Below, piece after piece: positions 16,475 through 26,159 of a stretch of DNA of 50,567 bases. Source of the stretch: Acidimicrobiia bacterium (lineage in GTDB: Bacteria; Actinomycetota; Acidimicrobiia; Acidimicrobiales; Bin134); assembly GCA_009842675.1 (NCBI GenBank), contig VYEX01000071.1, positions 1-50,567 on the forward strand, in the 5' to 3' direction. The translations under genes were made by a program, and so were the position numbers. The notes beneath the pieces are model-generated. The model saw only the letters and a list, made by a program, of their open reading frames with translations, did not search any database and had not been told where the DNA came from. Each line of letters opens with the position of its first letter. The stretch's first letter is position 1.

Positions 16475-19400
16475 ATGACCTCTCGTTCAGGGGAATCGAT
16501 CGCGGTTGTCGGCATGGCCTGCCGATTTCCCGGGGCCGACGACCTGTCGGCATTTTGGCGCCTGCTGGAGGCGGGCGAGAACGCGGTAACCGAGGGGGTC
16601 CCCGGCTCCGGCGTGGGGCGGATCGGCGAGCTGTTCCAACACGCTGACGTGCAAAACAGCGCCTGTCGATTTGCCGGGTTCATCGATGACATCGACCAGT
16701 TCGATGCTTCGTTCTTCCGAATTTCTCCGGTTGAGGCTCAGTTGTTGGATCCTCAGCAGCGGTTGATGCTGGAGATGAGCTGGCAAGCCCTTGAGGACGC
16801 GGGAATCGACCCTGATCAACTCCGCGGCAGCCGCACCGGGGTCTATGCCGGGATCAGCAACAACGACTACCGCGGGCTGATCTTGACCGACAGCGCCACC
16901 GCTGAGGCCGCAGAGAGCCTGTATTCGGTGAGCGGCACGTCGTACAACACCGCCATCGGGCGGGTGGCCTTTGCCATGGGGCTGCAAGGCCCGGCCATCT
17001 CGGTGGACACCGCCTGCTCGTCGTCGCTGACCGCAGTACACCAAGCGGTGTCCGGGCTTCAGCGAGGGGAGGCCGATCTGGCTCTGGCCGGTGGAGTACA
17101 CGCCATCTTGTCCAGCCGGCTGTTCGAAATGCGGGGCAACGCCGGGATGCTGGCCCCGGACGGGCGGTGCAAGACATTCGATGCCTCGGCCAATGGATAC
17201 GTACGCGGCGAGGGCTGCGGAATCCTGGTGTTGAAGCGGCTGGGGGAGGCCGAGGCCGACGGCGACCGGATCTGGGGTGTCATTCGGGGATCGGCGCTGA
17301 ACCAGGACGGCGCCAGCACAGGATTGACCGTGCCCAACGGCGAGGCCCAAGAGCGGGTGATTCAGGATGCGTTGGCTCGAGCGGGAGTTCAGCCATCGCA
17401 GGTGGACTATGTGGAGGCCCACGGGACGGGAACGCCGGTGGGCGATCCCATCGAATTGGGCGCGGCCGCTGCGGCCTATTGCACCGAGCGCGACTCCGAT
17501 CAACCGTTGTTAATCGGGTCGGTGAAAACAAACGTCGGCCACCTGGAGCCGGCCGCTGGGGTGGCTGGCTTGGTCAAGGTGATGCTGTCGATGAAGCAGG
17601 GGGTGATTCCCAAGCACCTGCACTTTGAGAATCCGAGTCCGGAGATCGATTGGGACCAGGTGCCGCTGCGGGTGACGTCGGAACCCACCCCCTGGCCCCA
17701 CCATTCCGACCGCTTGCCCATTGCCGGAGTGAGCGGATTCGGCTGGTCGGGGACCAACGCCCACGTAATTGTGGAGGCCTACGGGAATGGCGACCGGGAA
17801 CCCGCCCAGCCGGGCGAACAGCGTTGGCCGGTTGGTCCTCCATTGCCCATCGCCGTCTCCGCCGCTAACGAGATGGAGCCGTCGGCGGAGGATGACACAG
17901 CCGCCGAGCGCCCGGCGAGGCTGCTGCCCCTGTCGGCGAAGTCGGGCAATGCCCTAAGAGAGCTGGCCCAGGGCTATCTCCAGTGGCTGGACGACGAACT
18001 GGACCATTCGTCGGGGGAGATGCTGGCCGACATGGCCTGGACGGCCGGTATCGGACGCAGCCACTATTCCCATCGAACCGGCGTGGTGTTCACCGATGCC
18101 GAATCGCTGCGCAGCAAGCTTGAGACACTGGTGTCGGCCGATGACGAGGCAACCGGTTCGCTGGGCGCGCCAAAGGTGGCCTTTGCCTACACCGGCCAGG
18201 GCAGCCAGTGGGTCGGGATGGGGGAGACGCTCTATGAGAGCGAGCCGGTGGTAAGGGCGGTATTGGATCGGTGCGAGGAGGTCTACCGGCAAGAGCGCGG
18301 CACGTCGCTGCTGGCGGTGATGTTTGGGCAGCCCGACGCTGAGGGAGATCTGGACGATCCGGCGTGGACGCAGCCCGCCATCTATGCCTTGGAGTGCGCC
18401 CTCACCGCGCTGTGGTCGGGCCTGGGGGTTCGGCCTGACGTGGTGGTCGGGCACAGCCTGGGGGAGTTCGCGGCCGCCCACACCGCGGGCGTGCTCAGTT
18501 TGGAAGACGGACTTCGATTCGTTGCTGGGCGCGGCAAGCTCATGTCGGAGTTGTCAGAGCCCGGCGCGATGGCCGCGGTGTTTGCTCCAGCATCCGAAGT
18601 GGCGGCCGCGGTGGAGGAGCAGTGCGCCGCGTCGGGCGACCCGCGGCTGGCCATTGCCGCCGACAACGGAGCTCACCTGATGGTGAGTGGTCCGACGGCG
18701 GACGTCGAAGCCCTGCTGTCGAGATTTGAGGCCGACGATGTGCGGGTTCGGCGATTGGAAGGAAGCGCCGGATACCACAGCGCCATGATGGATCCGATAT
18801 CGGACGATGTCGAGGCGCTCGTTCCCGGAATTGCTATTGCCGCGCCATCGATCACGCTGGTGAGCAGCATGACCGGTCAATTGCTCGAAGAGGGCCAAGC
18901 AATGGATGGGGAGTATTGGGGTCGCCAGATCCGCCAGCCGGTCGAATATCGGCGAAGTGTCGAGGCGCTGGCCGACTTGGGAGTGGAAGCGGTCATCGAA
19001 GTGGGCCCCGGGGCAGTGCTCGGACCCATGACGGTTTTGTCTTGGCCAGAGGAGGCCAACAGTGCCGAACCGATTGTGGTGTCGAGCATGAAGCGGCCCT
19101 CCGACCGAACTCCGGCCCCAGAAGACGGATGCGGGTTCCTCGATGCGTTGGTTGGGGCGTACCGGGCCGGCCTCCACATCTGCTTCGAAGGCCTGTACGG
19201 AGGCGAGACCCGGCGCCGCATCTCGATCCCCGGCTACCCGTTCCAGCGTCAGCGCCACTGGGTGGAAACCCCGAAGCGCCGTCGGTCAACTGCCGGGCAT
19301 CCATTGCTCGGCGTCCGCCACGAGTCTCCCCGCGGCGAAGTCCAATTCGAGACGGAGATGGACCCATCCGAACCGGCGTGGCTGAACGATCATCGGGTCT

Positions 19401-22400
19401 ATGGCCAGGTAATCACCCCGGGCGCGCTGTACGGCACCATGGCAGTCGCAGCCGTAGTCGCCAACGGGAACGGACGGTCGTCGACGCCCGTGGCTCGTAG
19501 CTCGGGGACCCTCACGGTCGAAGACCTCCAACTGCACAGTCCGATGGTCTTCGGTGAGCCGGGTTCGGACGACGGAGAAGAGTCCGAAGGTCGCCAAGTG
19601 CAGCTCGTCTTGGACAAGGCTGACCCCAACGCATCCGCTCGATTCGAGATCTACAGCCGAGGCCCGGGTGACGACGGATGGACGCTTCACGCCGAGGGCC
19701 TCGCCAACGCAGAAGCCGCGCCGCCTGAAGCGGCCGACCGCGTTGATCTGGACGAGCTGAAGTCCAGATTGGAGTCCAAGGACGTCTCGGAGTTCTATCG
19801 CTCCCGAACGAGCACCGGCGTCGAGCTCGGTGCGCCATTCCGCACCTTGCGGGCGCTGTGGGCCGATGGCGGCGAAGCGATGGGTGAATTGTCATTGCCG
19901 GAGGCCGTTGACCTAGACGGCGTCGAAGTTCACCCGCTGCTTCTTGACGGCTGCTTTCAGGTCATGGCTGAGGCTCGCAGCGTGGCGACCTCTGAAGACG
20001 GGGTGGCCTATCTGCCCTTCGGTTGGGAGAGTTTGTGGCTCAACGGTCCATTGCCCGACCAGTTGGTCTGCCATGCTCGCCTGCGAGAGGCGGACGAAGA
20101 AGTAGTCGGAATCCCGGAGGTTCTGACCGGCGATCTGGTGTTCTGCGACCGGCGCGGCGCCGTACTCGGGGGATTGAGCGGCTACACGGTGAAGCGGGCC
20201 ACCCGGGCCGCGCTGATGTCGGCCGCGGGGGGTTTGGACGATCTTCTCTACGAGGTGGTCTGGCGAGACCAACCCCTCGCTCCCGGAATCCTGCCCGCCG
20301 ATTTCCTGCCCCGCCCGACCGCCATCGCTGACGGGTCGGACCCATTCTCCCAGTACATGGCCACTGAGGGAGTGGGGGCCAAAAGCCGGGCCGCATTGTT
20401 GTCCGACCTCGAGCGGCTGGCGTGGTCGTACGCCCGCTTGGCACTGGACCGGCTGGGGTGGATACGCACCGCTGGCGAAACAGTGGATCCCGAAAGCCTG
20501 CGTGAGCAGTTGGGGGTTGCCCCCGAGCACGGTCGCCTGTTCCGGCGAATGCTCGAGATGATGGCCAAGGCCGGTGTGGTTGAAGAGATCGGTCACGAGT
20601 TTTCCGTAGTTGTCGGTTCGAACGATCCCTTGCCCGATGTGCTGTCAAACGATCCCCCAGGGCTGGCCGACGAGATGGAGGGCCAGTACCCCCACGGGGC
20701 AACCGAGATCGGGTTGTTCCGGCGAAGCGCCGGGGCTTTGCCCGATGTGCTGGTGGGCGACGCCGATCCGCTGACGCTGCTGTTCAGCAGCGGTGAGCCG
20801 AGCGCGGCCGACCTCTATCTGAAGGCGCCGGTAGCCCAGGCCGCCAATCGGATGCTCGGCGACGCGGTGGCCGCCCTATTGGCAGATTTGCCGGAAAGCA
20901 GGCGGCTGCGAGTGCTGGAGGTGGGGGCGGGTACTGGGTCGGCCACGGCGTCGGTGCTGCCCGAGTTGCCCCCCGAGCGCTACGACTACATCTACACCGA
21001 TATCTCTGCCGGCTTCTTCTCGGAGGCAGAGTCCCGCTTTGGCGGCGCCGAGGCCTCCATCGACTATCGAGTGCTGGACATTGAGATCGACCCCATAGAG
21101 CAGGGTTTCGACAACCACGGCTACGACCTGGTCATCGCGTCCAACGTCCTGCACGCCACCCGTTACCTGAACGAAACGCTGGACCACTGTCGGCGGCTGC
21201 TGGCGCCGTCGGGCCATCTGGTGGCATTGGAAAACCTGCGGGGCCAAGGCTGGCTGGACCTGACCTTCGGCCAGCTCGACGGCTGGTGGCGGTTTGCCGA
21301 CGATTATCGCCCGCACCATGCCCTGGCTAGCCCGACCGTGTGGCAGCAGGCTCTGAGCGATGCCGGCTTCACCGAGCCCGATGTGGTCGGCGTAGACCAG
21401 TCCGACACGACGCAAGAGCCCGACCGCGGGGTGATCGTGGCTCAAGGGCCGGCCAAGGTGAGCGAGTTGGGCGGCCTATGGGTTCTGGCCGCGGACTCCT
21501 ACGGCACTGGTGAATACCTCGGGCTGGAGCTGGCCGCCAAGAACCAGACGGTGATGCTGGTCAGCGATGGTGCTTCAACTGACCTGGGACCGTTGCCGGA
21601 CGAACCGGGAGTGGTCAGGGCATCCCTGCCCATGAATGAGCGCGCGTCGTGGCAGTTGCTCTTTGAGGGTCTTCCCCCTGATGCGGTCCTCCGTGGCGTT
21701 GTTCACTTGGCCTCACTGGACAGCGGGGGATCGCAGGTAACCACCGCACAACTGGCCGAGGATGCGACTCAGGCAGGACTGAGCGCGTTGGCACTTTTCC
21801 AGGGAATTGGTGACGCCGATGCCACTCCGGCAAACGGGGTTTGGCTGGTCACCCGGGGCGCGCAGGTGTTGGAACACGAACGCGCCGAGGGCATAGCCAG
21901 TGCGCTGCTCTGGGGGTTCGGAAAGGTGGTGGCCCGCGAGGCGCCCCATCTGAATCCAAAGATGATTGATCTGGATCCCAGCCGGTCGGCACCGCTGTCG
22001 GAATTGGCCAATGAGCTGCTTCATCCTGATGCGGAGAACCACATCGCCTATCGCACGGGACTGCGGCAAGCAGCTCGGCTGACCCGGGCCGGAGAGGGAT
22101 CGGGGCGACCCCGCCTGCCCGACCCGGCAGGGGAGACGAAATGGCTGCTGGCCCCCGACGCCGACGGCGACCTCGACGGGATCCAACCGGCACTCCATCC
22201 GACCGCGCCGCTGGAGCCCAGAGAGGTGCGGGTGGAAGTGGAAGCAGCCGGTCTCAACTTCTGGGACATGTTCCGCTCGCTGGGCGTCATCGAAGAGGGA
22301 CTGCTGGGCGGGGAGTTCTGCGGCCGGGTGGTCGAAGTCGGCGCTGATGTCGTGTCGGTCGTCGTCGGTGAGCGAGTGGTCGGCTTGGCGTTCGGGACGT

Positions 22401-25400
22401 TCGGCTCCGAAGCGGTCACCCGAGAGGAGATGGTGGCTTCGGTGCCCGGAGGCATCCCGGCCGCGTCACTGGCCACGATCCCCACCGCCTTCGTGTCGGC
22501 CGAGCTCTCCTTCACCATGGCCGACCTGAAGGCTGGTGAGCGGGTGCTGATTCACGCCGGGACCGGAGGCGTGGGGATGGCCGCCGTGCAGCTGGCTCAA
22601 GCCATTGGTGCAGAGGTTTTCGCCACCACCAGTGCTCCGAAGCAGGCCTGTCTGAAGTCGTTGGGCGTCAAGTACGTGTTCGACAGCCGCCAGACCAAGT
22701 TCGGTGAGGAAATCCTCCAGGCCACGGGGGGCGAGGGTGTTCACATGGTGCTGAACAGCCTGACCGGTCCCGGCTTCATAGACGCCAGCCTGTCGTGTCT
22801 GGCCCAGGGCGGGCGGTTCGTGGAAATGGCTCGGGTGGAAATTCTCAGCCACGAAGAGATGGCGGCGGCGCGCCCTGATGTTGCCTACTGGATCTTGGAG
22901 TTGGACGTTCTCAAAGAGAGCGATCAGGCCCAAGCCGGGGATTCCCTGAGGCGCGTTATGGACCAGGTGGCGGCCGGTGAATTGAAGCCACTGGTACACA
23001 CCCGGTGGTCGCTGGTCGAGGCCAGTTCGGCGATGAAGTACATGCAGGCCGCCCGGCACATCGGAAAGATGGTCTTGGCTAATTCGCCGCTTGAGACCGG
23101 ACGGTTGCGAGACGACCGGACCTATCTGGTGACCGGCGGTTTGGGTGGAATCGGCATTGCGGTTGCCCGATGGCTGGCCGACCGAGGTGCCGGGGCCATC
23201 GTGTTGAACGGGCGCCGGGCTCCCGACCCCGAAGCGGAAGAAGCGATCGAAGAGCTTCGCAAGCAAGGGGTGGCGGTGAGTGTGGAGCAGGCCGATGTGA
23301 CCGATCCGGAGGCCATCGACCAGATGCTGGGCCGGATCGACGCCGACCGTCCGCCGCTCGGGGGTGTGATCCACAGCGTGGGTGTGCTGTCGGACGGTGC
23401 GCTCACCAACCAGACCTGGGACAAGTTCGAGGAGGTGTTGTGGCCGAAGATGCTGGGAGCGTGGCATCTGCATCGGGCCACCGAAGAACTTGATCTGGAC
23501 ATGTTCGTGTTGTTCTCCAGTGTCGCCGGCGTCTTGGGCAACCCGGGGCAGTCGAACCACGCGGCGGCCAATGCCTTCTTAGACCAACTGGCCGCTCACC
23601 GCCGTTCGCTGGGCCTTCCCGGGCAGGCGATTGCCTGGGGAGCATGGTCGGGACTGGGAGAGGCCGAAGAGCAGCGCGAGCGGATCGCGGCCCAGCTTGA
23701 GGCTGCGGGCACGGGGTGGATCTCCCCCGAACAGGGGGTAAGGGCGTTCGACCATCTAGTGCGCCAGGACGTGACCATGGGCATGGTGGCGGCGGTCGAC
23801 TGGCAGGTGGTGGCCGAGGGCCCCGAATCCCGTTCGCCATTGTTGGAAGAAGTGCTTTCGGCCAGCGGCGGCGCTACGGCCGGGTCCCAGGATTCCGCGG
23901 CCGATGTACTGGACCAGCTCCGTGGGGCGAAGCCTGCGGAACGGGAGGAAACTCTGGTCTCGTTCTTGCAGCGGGAGCTTCAGGCGGTGATGCGGTTGCC
24001 GGAGCTGCCGGCAACGTCGGCGGTGTTCGCCGATCTGGGCATGGACTCGCTCATGGTGGTGGAGCTGCGAAACCGACTGAACCGAGCATTCGCCGGCGAG
24101 TGCACCGTGTCAAACACGGCAATATTCAACTATCCGAACATCACTGGCCTAGCCCGCCACCTGTCCAGTGAGTTCGGGCAGGTGGGTGAAGTCGCCGAGC
24201 CCGCCGAAGCAGTCGAAATCTCTCTGCCCCGGCTTGTCCAGTCGGATGAGGAGGAGATTGCCATTGTCGGCATGGCCTGCCGGTTCCCCGGCGCGGAGGA
24301 TCTGGCGGCCTATTGGCGCCTGCTGGAGTCCGGGGAGAACACGGTCACCGACGGCCGACAAGACGGCGGCTCTTGGGACGGAGTCCCCGGCGACCCGGCC
24401 GCCGACGATGCCGCCTACCGAACAGGTTCGTTCATAGACGGCATCGACTCCTTCGATGCCCAGTTCTTCCGGGTGTCGCCCAAGGAGGCCTGGACCATCG
24501 ACCCACTGCAACGGCTGCTGCTGGAGACCAGCTGGCAAGCCGTTGAGGATGCCGCCATCGACCCCGACCGTCTGAAGGGAACCCGAGGCGGTGTGTACGC
24601 GGGGCTCGGGGTCAGCGAGTATCGCAGCGTCATCGAGAGGAGCGGCCGGGTCGGGGCCCACCTCAACACTGCGGGAAGCGTCACCGTTGGCCGGGTTGCC
24701 TTCTCGCTGGGCTTGGAAGGACCGGCGGTGCCGTTGGATTTGGCCTGTGCATCGTCGCTGGTCGCCATTCATCAAGCGGTGGAGAGCCTCCGGCGCGGAG
24801 AAATAGACGTGGCCTTAGTCGGAGGGGCCAACATCACGCTCTCGACCGGGGTCACCGGAGCCCTCGTGGAGTCGGGCATGCTGTCGTCGCAGGGACAGTG
24901 CAAGTCGTTCGACGCCTCGGCCGACGGCTACGTGCGCGGCGAGGGGTGCGGTGTTGTGGTGCTGAAGCGGCTAGGCGATGCCACCGAGGACGGCGACCGC
25001 ATTTGGGCCGTTGTCAGGGGTTCAGCGGTGAATCAGACCGGGTCGGGCTTGGCGGTCACCGTCCCCAGTGGGCGGGCTCAAGAGCGGGTCATGGCTGAGG
25101 CGTTGGCCCGCGCCGGCGTCGATCCACAAGAGATTGACTATGTGGAGGCGCACGGGTCTGGTACGGCCGTGGGCGATGCGATAGAGGCGAGCGCCCTGGC
25201 CGCCGTCTATGGCCCCGGTCGCCGGGAGGACCGACCGGTGTGGATTGGTTCGGTGAAGACCAACATCGGCCACCTGGAAGGCGCGTCGGCCATGGCCAGC
25301 CTGATCAAGGTGGTGCTGGGGATGAGGCATGGAACGGTTCCGAGGCATCTGCACTACACAGACCCGAGTCCCGAGATCGATTGGGAGAGAACGCCGCTGA

Positions 25401-26074
25401 AGATTGCCACTGAAGAGGTTGACTGGCCGCAGGAGGAAGGTCGCCAGTCTTTGGCCGCGGTGAACGCCTATGGCATCTCCGGCACCAATGCCCACATCGT
25501 GGTCGAGGGGTATGGCGCGGCCGGCGACGATGCAGACGGACAGGGCCAGCCATGGCGGCCGGTGGGATCACCGCAGTTGGTGGGGGCCAATGGTCCAGAG
25601 GCTGAAGGCCCGCCGAACTCATCGAGCAAGAGGCTGCTGCCGTTGTCGGCCAAGACGCCGGAGGCATTGAAGGAGCTGGCCCAGCGGTATCTCTCGTGGC
25701 TCGACGAGCACGGCGATGAGCTTGCCGGCGCTGGCGCGGCCACCGACTCGCTGCTTTCGGATATGGCGTGGACGGCCAGCACAGGGCGAAGCCACTTCTC
25801 GTGTCGGGCCGCGGTGGTATTTGGCGATGCCGAGTCGCTCCGCCAACAGCTCCGGACCGTGGTTAAGGCTGGAGAAGGACGAGATCCTGATGAGCCCAGC
25901 GAGACGGCGGTCCCGCAAGATGGCGATGGCTTGGTGGATGCCATTGCCTCGCAGTACGCGGAAGGACGCAACGTACCGTTCGAAGATCTGTATCGGGGCG
26001 AGGCCCGTCGACGGATCTCACTGCCCGACTATCCCTTCCAGCGGAAACGCTATTGGGTGGACGAGTCGCGGTAG
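16475..26074 (+). CDS. type I polyketide synthase, KS-AT-DH-cMT-psiKR-ER-KR-ACP-KS with the second AT deleted
   Basis: A 3199-residue protein. KS1 ~5-433 has the triad C181 (DTACSSS), H316 (HGTGT) and H356 (KTNVGH). AT ~570-880 has GQGSQW and S661 in GHSLGEF; the Leu favours malonyl-CoA, while the specificity motif is the atypical AGYH (765-768). DH ~940-1230 has H973 (HRVYGQVITP) and D1158 (LLDGCFQ). The C-methyltransferase lies around 1330-1640, with VGAGTGS near 1483-1489. A structural pseudo-KR precedes the ER (~1890-2200, HAGTGGVGMAAVQLA). KR ~2215-2400 has VTGGLGGIG, K2325 and S2349, but His2362 at the catalytic Tyr position. ACP Ser2525 is in GMDSL. KS2 ~2594-3007 has C2758, H2893 and H2933. 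The remaining ~190 residues are the KS-AT linker joined directly to the post-AT linker (ISLPDYPFQRKRYWV), with no AT. ATG 16475 follows AAAGGAGAA. The probable product is a reduced, methyl-branched acyl chain. Confidence 0.93.
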   Translation: MTSRSGESIAVVGMACRFPGADDLSAFWRLLEAGENAVTEGVPGSGVGRIGELFQHADVQNSACRFAGFIDDIDQFDASFFRISPVEAQLLDPQQRLMLEMSWQALEDAGIDPDQLRGSRTGVYAGISNNDYRGLILTDSATAEAAESLYSVSGTSYNTAIGRVAFAMGLQGPAISVDTACSSSLTAVHQAVSGLQRGEADLALAGGVHAILSSRLFEMRGNAGMLAPDGRCKTFDASANGYVRGEGCGILVLKRLGEAEADGDRIWGVIRGSALNQDGASTGLTVPNGEAQERVIQDALARAGVQPSQVDYVEAHGTGTPVGDPIELGAAAAAYCTERDSDQPLLIGSVKTNVGHLEPAAGVAGLVKVMLSMKQGVIPKHLHFENPSPEIDWDQVPLRVTSEPTPWPHHSDRLPIAGVSGFGWSGTNAHVIVEAYGNGDREPAQPGEQRWPVGPPLPIAVSAANEMEPSAEDDTAAERPARLLPLSAKSGNALRELAQGYLQWLDDELDHSSGEMLADMAWTAGIGRSHYSHRTGVVFTDAESLRSKLETLVSADDEATGSLGAPKVAFAYTGQGSQWVGMGETLYESEPVVRAVLDRCEEVYRQERGTSLLAVMFGQPDAEGDLDDPAWTQPAIYALECALTALWSGLGVRPDVVVGHSLGEFAAAHTAGVLSLEDGLRFVAGRGKLMSELSEPGAMAAVFAPASEVAAAVEEQCAASGDPRLAIAADNGAHLMVSGPTADVEALLSRFEADDVRVRRLEGSAGYHSAMMDPISDDVEALVPGIAIAAPSITLVSSMTGQLLEEGQAMDGEYWGRQIRQPVEYRRSVEALADLGVEAVIEVGPGAVLGPMTVLSWPEEANSAEPIVVSSMKRPSDRTPAPEDGCGFLDALVGAYRAGLHICFEGLYGGETRRRISIPGYPFQRQRHWVETPKRRRSTAGHPLLGVRHESPRGEVQFETEMDPSEPAWLNDHRVYGQVITPGALYGTMAVAAVVANGNGRSSTPVARSSGTLTVEDLQLHSPMVFGEPGSDDGEESEGRQVQLVLDKADPNASARFEIYSRGPGDDGWTLHAEGLANAEAAPPEAADRVDLDELKSRLESKDVSEFYRSRTSTGVELGAPFRTLRALWADGGEAMGELSLPEAVDLDGVEVHPLLLDGCFQVMAEARSVATSEDGVAYLPFGWESLWLNGPLPDQLVCHARLREADEEVVGIPEVLTGDLVFCDRRGAVLGGLSGYTVKRATRAALMSAAGGLDDLLYEVVWRDQPLAPGILPADFLPRPTAIADGSDPFSQYMATEGVGAKSRAALLSDLERLAWSYARLALDRLGWIRTAGETVDPESLREQLGVAPEHGRLFRRMLEMMAKAGVVEEIGHEFSVVVGSNDPLPDVLSNDPPGLADEMEGQYPHGATEIGLFRRSAGALPDVLVGDADPLTLLFSSGEPSAADLYLKAPVAQAANRMLGDAVAALLADLPESRRLRVLEVGAGTGSATASVLPELPPERYDYIYTDISAGFFSEAESRFGGAEASIDYRVLDIEIDPIEQGFDNHGYDLVIASNVLHATRYLNETLDHCRRLLAPSGHLVALENLRGQGWLDLTFGQLDGWWRFADDYRPHHALASPTVWQQALSDAGFTEPDVVGVDQSDTTQEPDRGVIVAQGPAKVSELGGLWVLAADSYGTGEYLGLELAAKNQTVMLVSDGASTDLGPLPDEPGVVRASLPMNERASWQLLFEGLPPDAVLRGVVHLASLDSGGSQVTTAQLAEDATQAGLSALALFQGIGDADATPANGVWLVTRGAQVLEHERAEGIASALLWGFGKVVAREAPHLNPKMIDLDPSRSAPLSELANELLHPDAENHIAYRTGLRQAARLTRAGEGSGRPRLPDPAGETKWLLAPDADGDLDGIQPALHPTAPLEPREVRVEVEAAGLNFWDMFRSLGVIEEGLLGGEFCGRVVEVGADVVSVVVGERVVGLAFGTFGSEAVTREEMVASVPGGIPAASLATIPTAFVSAELSFTMADLKAGERVLIHAGTGGVGMAAVQLAQAIGAEVFATTSAPKQACLKSLGVKYVFDSRQTKFGEEILQATGGEGVHMVLNSLTGPGFIDASLSCLAQGGRFVEMARVEILSHEEMAAARPDVAYWILELDVLKESDQAQAGDSLRRVMDQVAAGELKPLVHTRWSLVEASSAMKYMQAARHIGKMVLANSPLETGRLRDDRTYLVTGGLGGIGIAVARWLADRGAGAIVLNGRRAPDPEAEEAIEELRKQGVAVSVEQADVTDPEAIDQMLGRIDADRPPLGGVIHSVGVLSDGALTNQTWDKFEEVLWPKMLGAWHLHRATEELDLDMFVLFSSVAGVLGNPGQSNHAAANAFLDQLAAHRRSLGLPGQAIAWGAWSGLGEAEEQRERIAAQLEAAGTGWISPEQGVRAFDHLVRQDVTMGMVAAVDWQVVAEGPESRSPLLEEVLSASGGATAGSQDSAADVLDQLRGAKPAEREETLVSFLQRELQAVMRLPELPATSAVFADLGMDSLMVVELRNRLNRAFAGECTVSNTAIFNYPNITGLARHLSSEFGQVGEVAEPAEAVEISLPRLVQSDEEEIAIVGMACRFPGAEDLAAYWRLLESGENTVTDGRQDGGSWDGVPGDPAADDAAYRTGSFIDGIDSFDAQFFRVSPKEAWTIDPLQRLLLETSWQAVEDAAIDPDRLKGTRGGVYAGLGVSEYRSVIERSGRVGAHLNTAGSVTVGRVAFSLGLEGPAVPLDLACASSLVAIHQAVESLRRGEIDVALVGGANITLSTGVTGALVESGMLSSQGQCKSFDASADGYVRGEGCGVVVLKRLGDATEDGDRIWAVVRGSAVNQTGSGLAVTVPSGRAQERVMAEALARAGVDPQEIDYVEAHGSGTAVGDAIEASALAAVYGPGRREDRPVWIGSVKTNIGHLEGASAMASLIKVVLGMRHGTVPRHLHYTDPSPEIDWERTPLKIATEEVDWPQEEGRQSLAAVNAYGISGTNAHIVVEGYGAAGDDADGQGQPWRPVGSPQLVGANGPEAEGPPNSSSKRLLPLSAKTPEALKELAQRYLSWLDEHGDELAGAGAATDSLLSDMAWTASTGRSHFSCRAAVVFGDAESLRQQLRTVVKAGEGRDPDEPSETAVPQDGDGLVDAIASQYAEGRNVPFEDLYRGEARRRISLPDYPFQRKRYWVDESR

Positions 26075-26095
26075 ACCGTGCCGGGTCGGGAACGA

Positions 26096-26123
26096 TTGAC
26101 ATGATCTAACCCATTGGTACACT
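26096..26123 (+). promoter_or_regulatory. predicted sigma70-type promoter for the discrete ACP
   Basis: TTGACA at 26096-26101, a perfect -35 consensus, then a 16-bp spacer and TACACT at 26118-26123, which fits the actinobacterial TAnnnT -10. It lies in the 85-bp gap after the PKS stop, and transcription would start about 30 nt before the ACP ATG. It would let ACP, PPTase and hydrolase be expressed independently of the 9.6-kb PKS gene. Confidence 0.65.
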
Positions 26124-26159
26124 TTCCCCGCTATCAATTTGCTGCAAAGGAGCAAGTCA

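Noticed and set aside
24731-24766. KS2 as a KSQ-type decarboxylating loading domain
   Set aside because: The active-site Cys (C2758) is present, not Gln, and the domain is at the C-terminus.
16475-26074. Classical trans-AT PKS
   Set aside because: Module 1 has a normal cis AT with GQGSQW and GHSLGE, and the post-KS2 region is a cis-AT linker pair with the AT removed, not a trans-AT docking domain.
25560-26074. Frameshift as the cause of the missing AT
   Set aside because: Both linkers flanking the missing domain are in the same frame, and the intervening DNA is too short to hold an AT in any frame.
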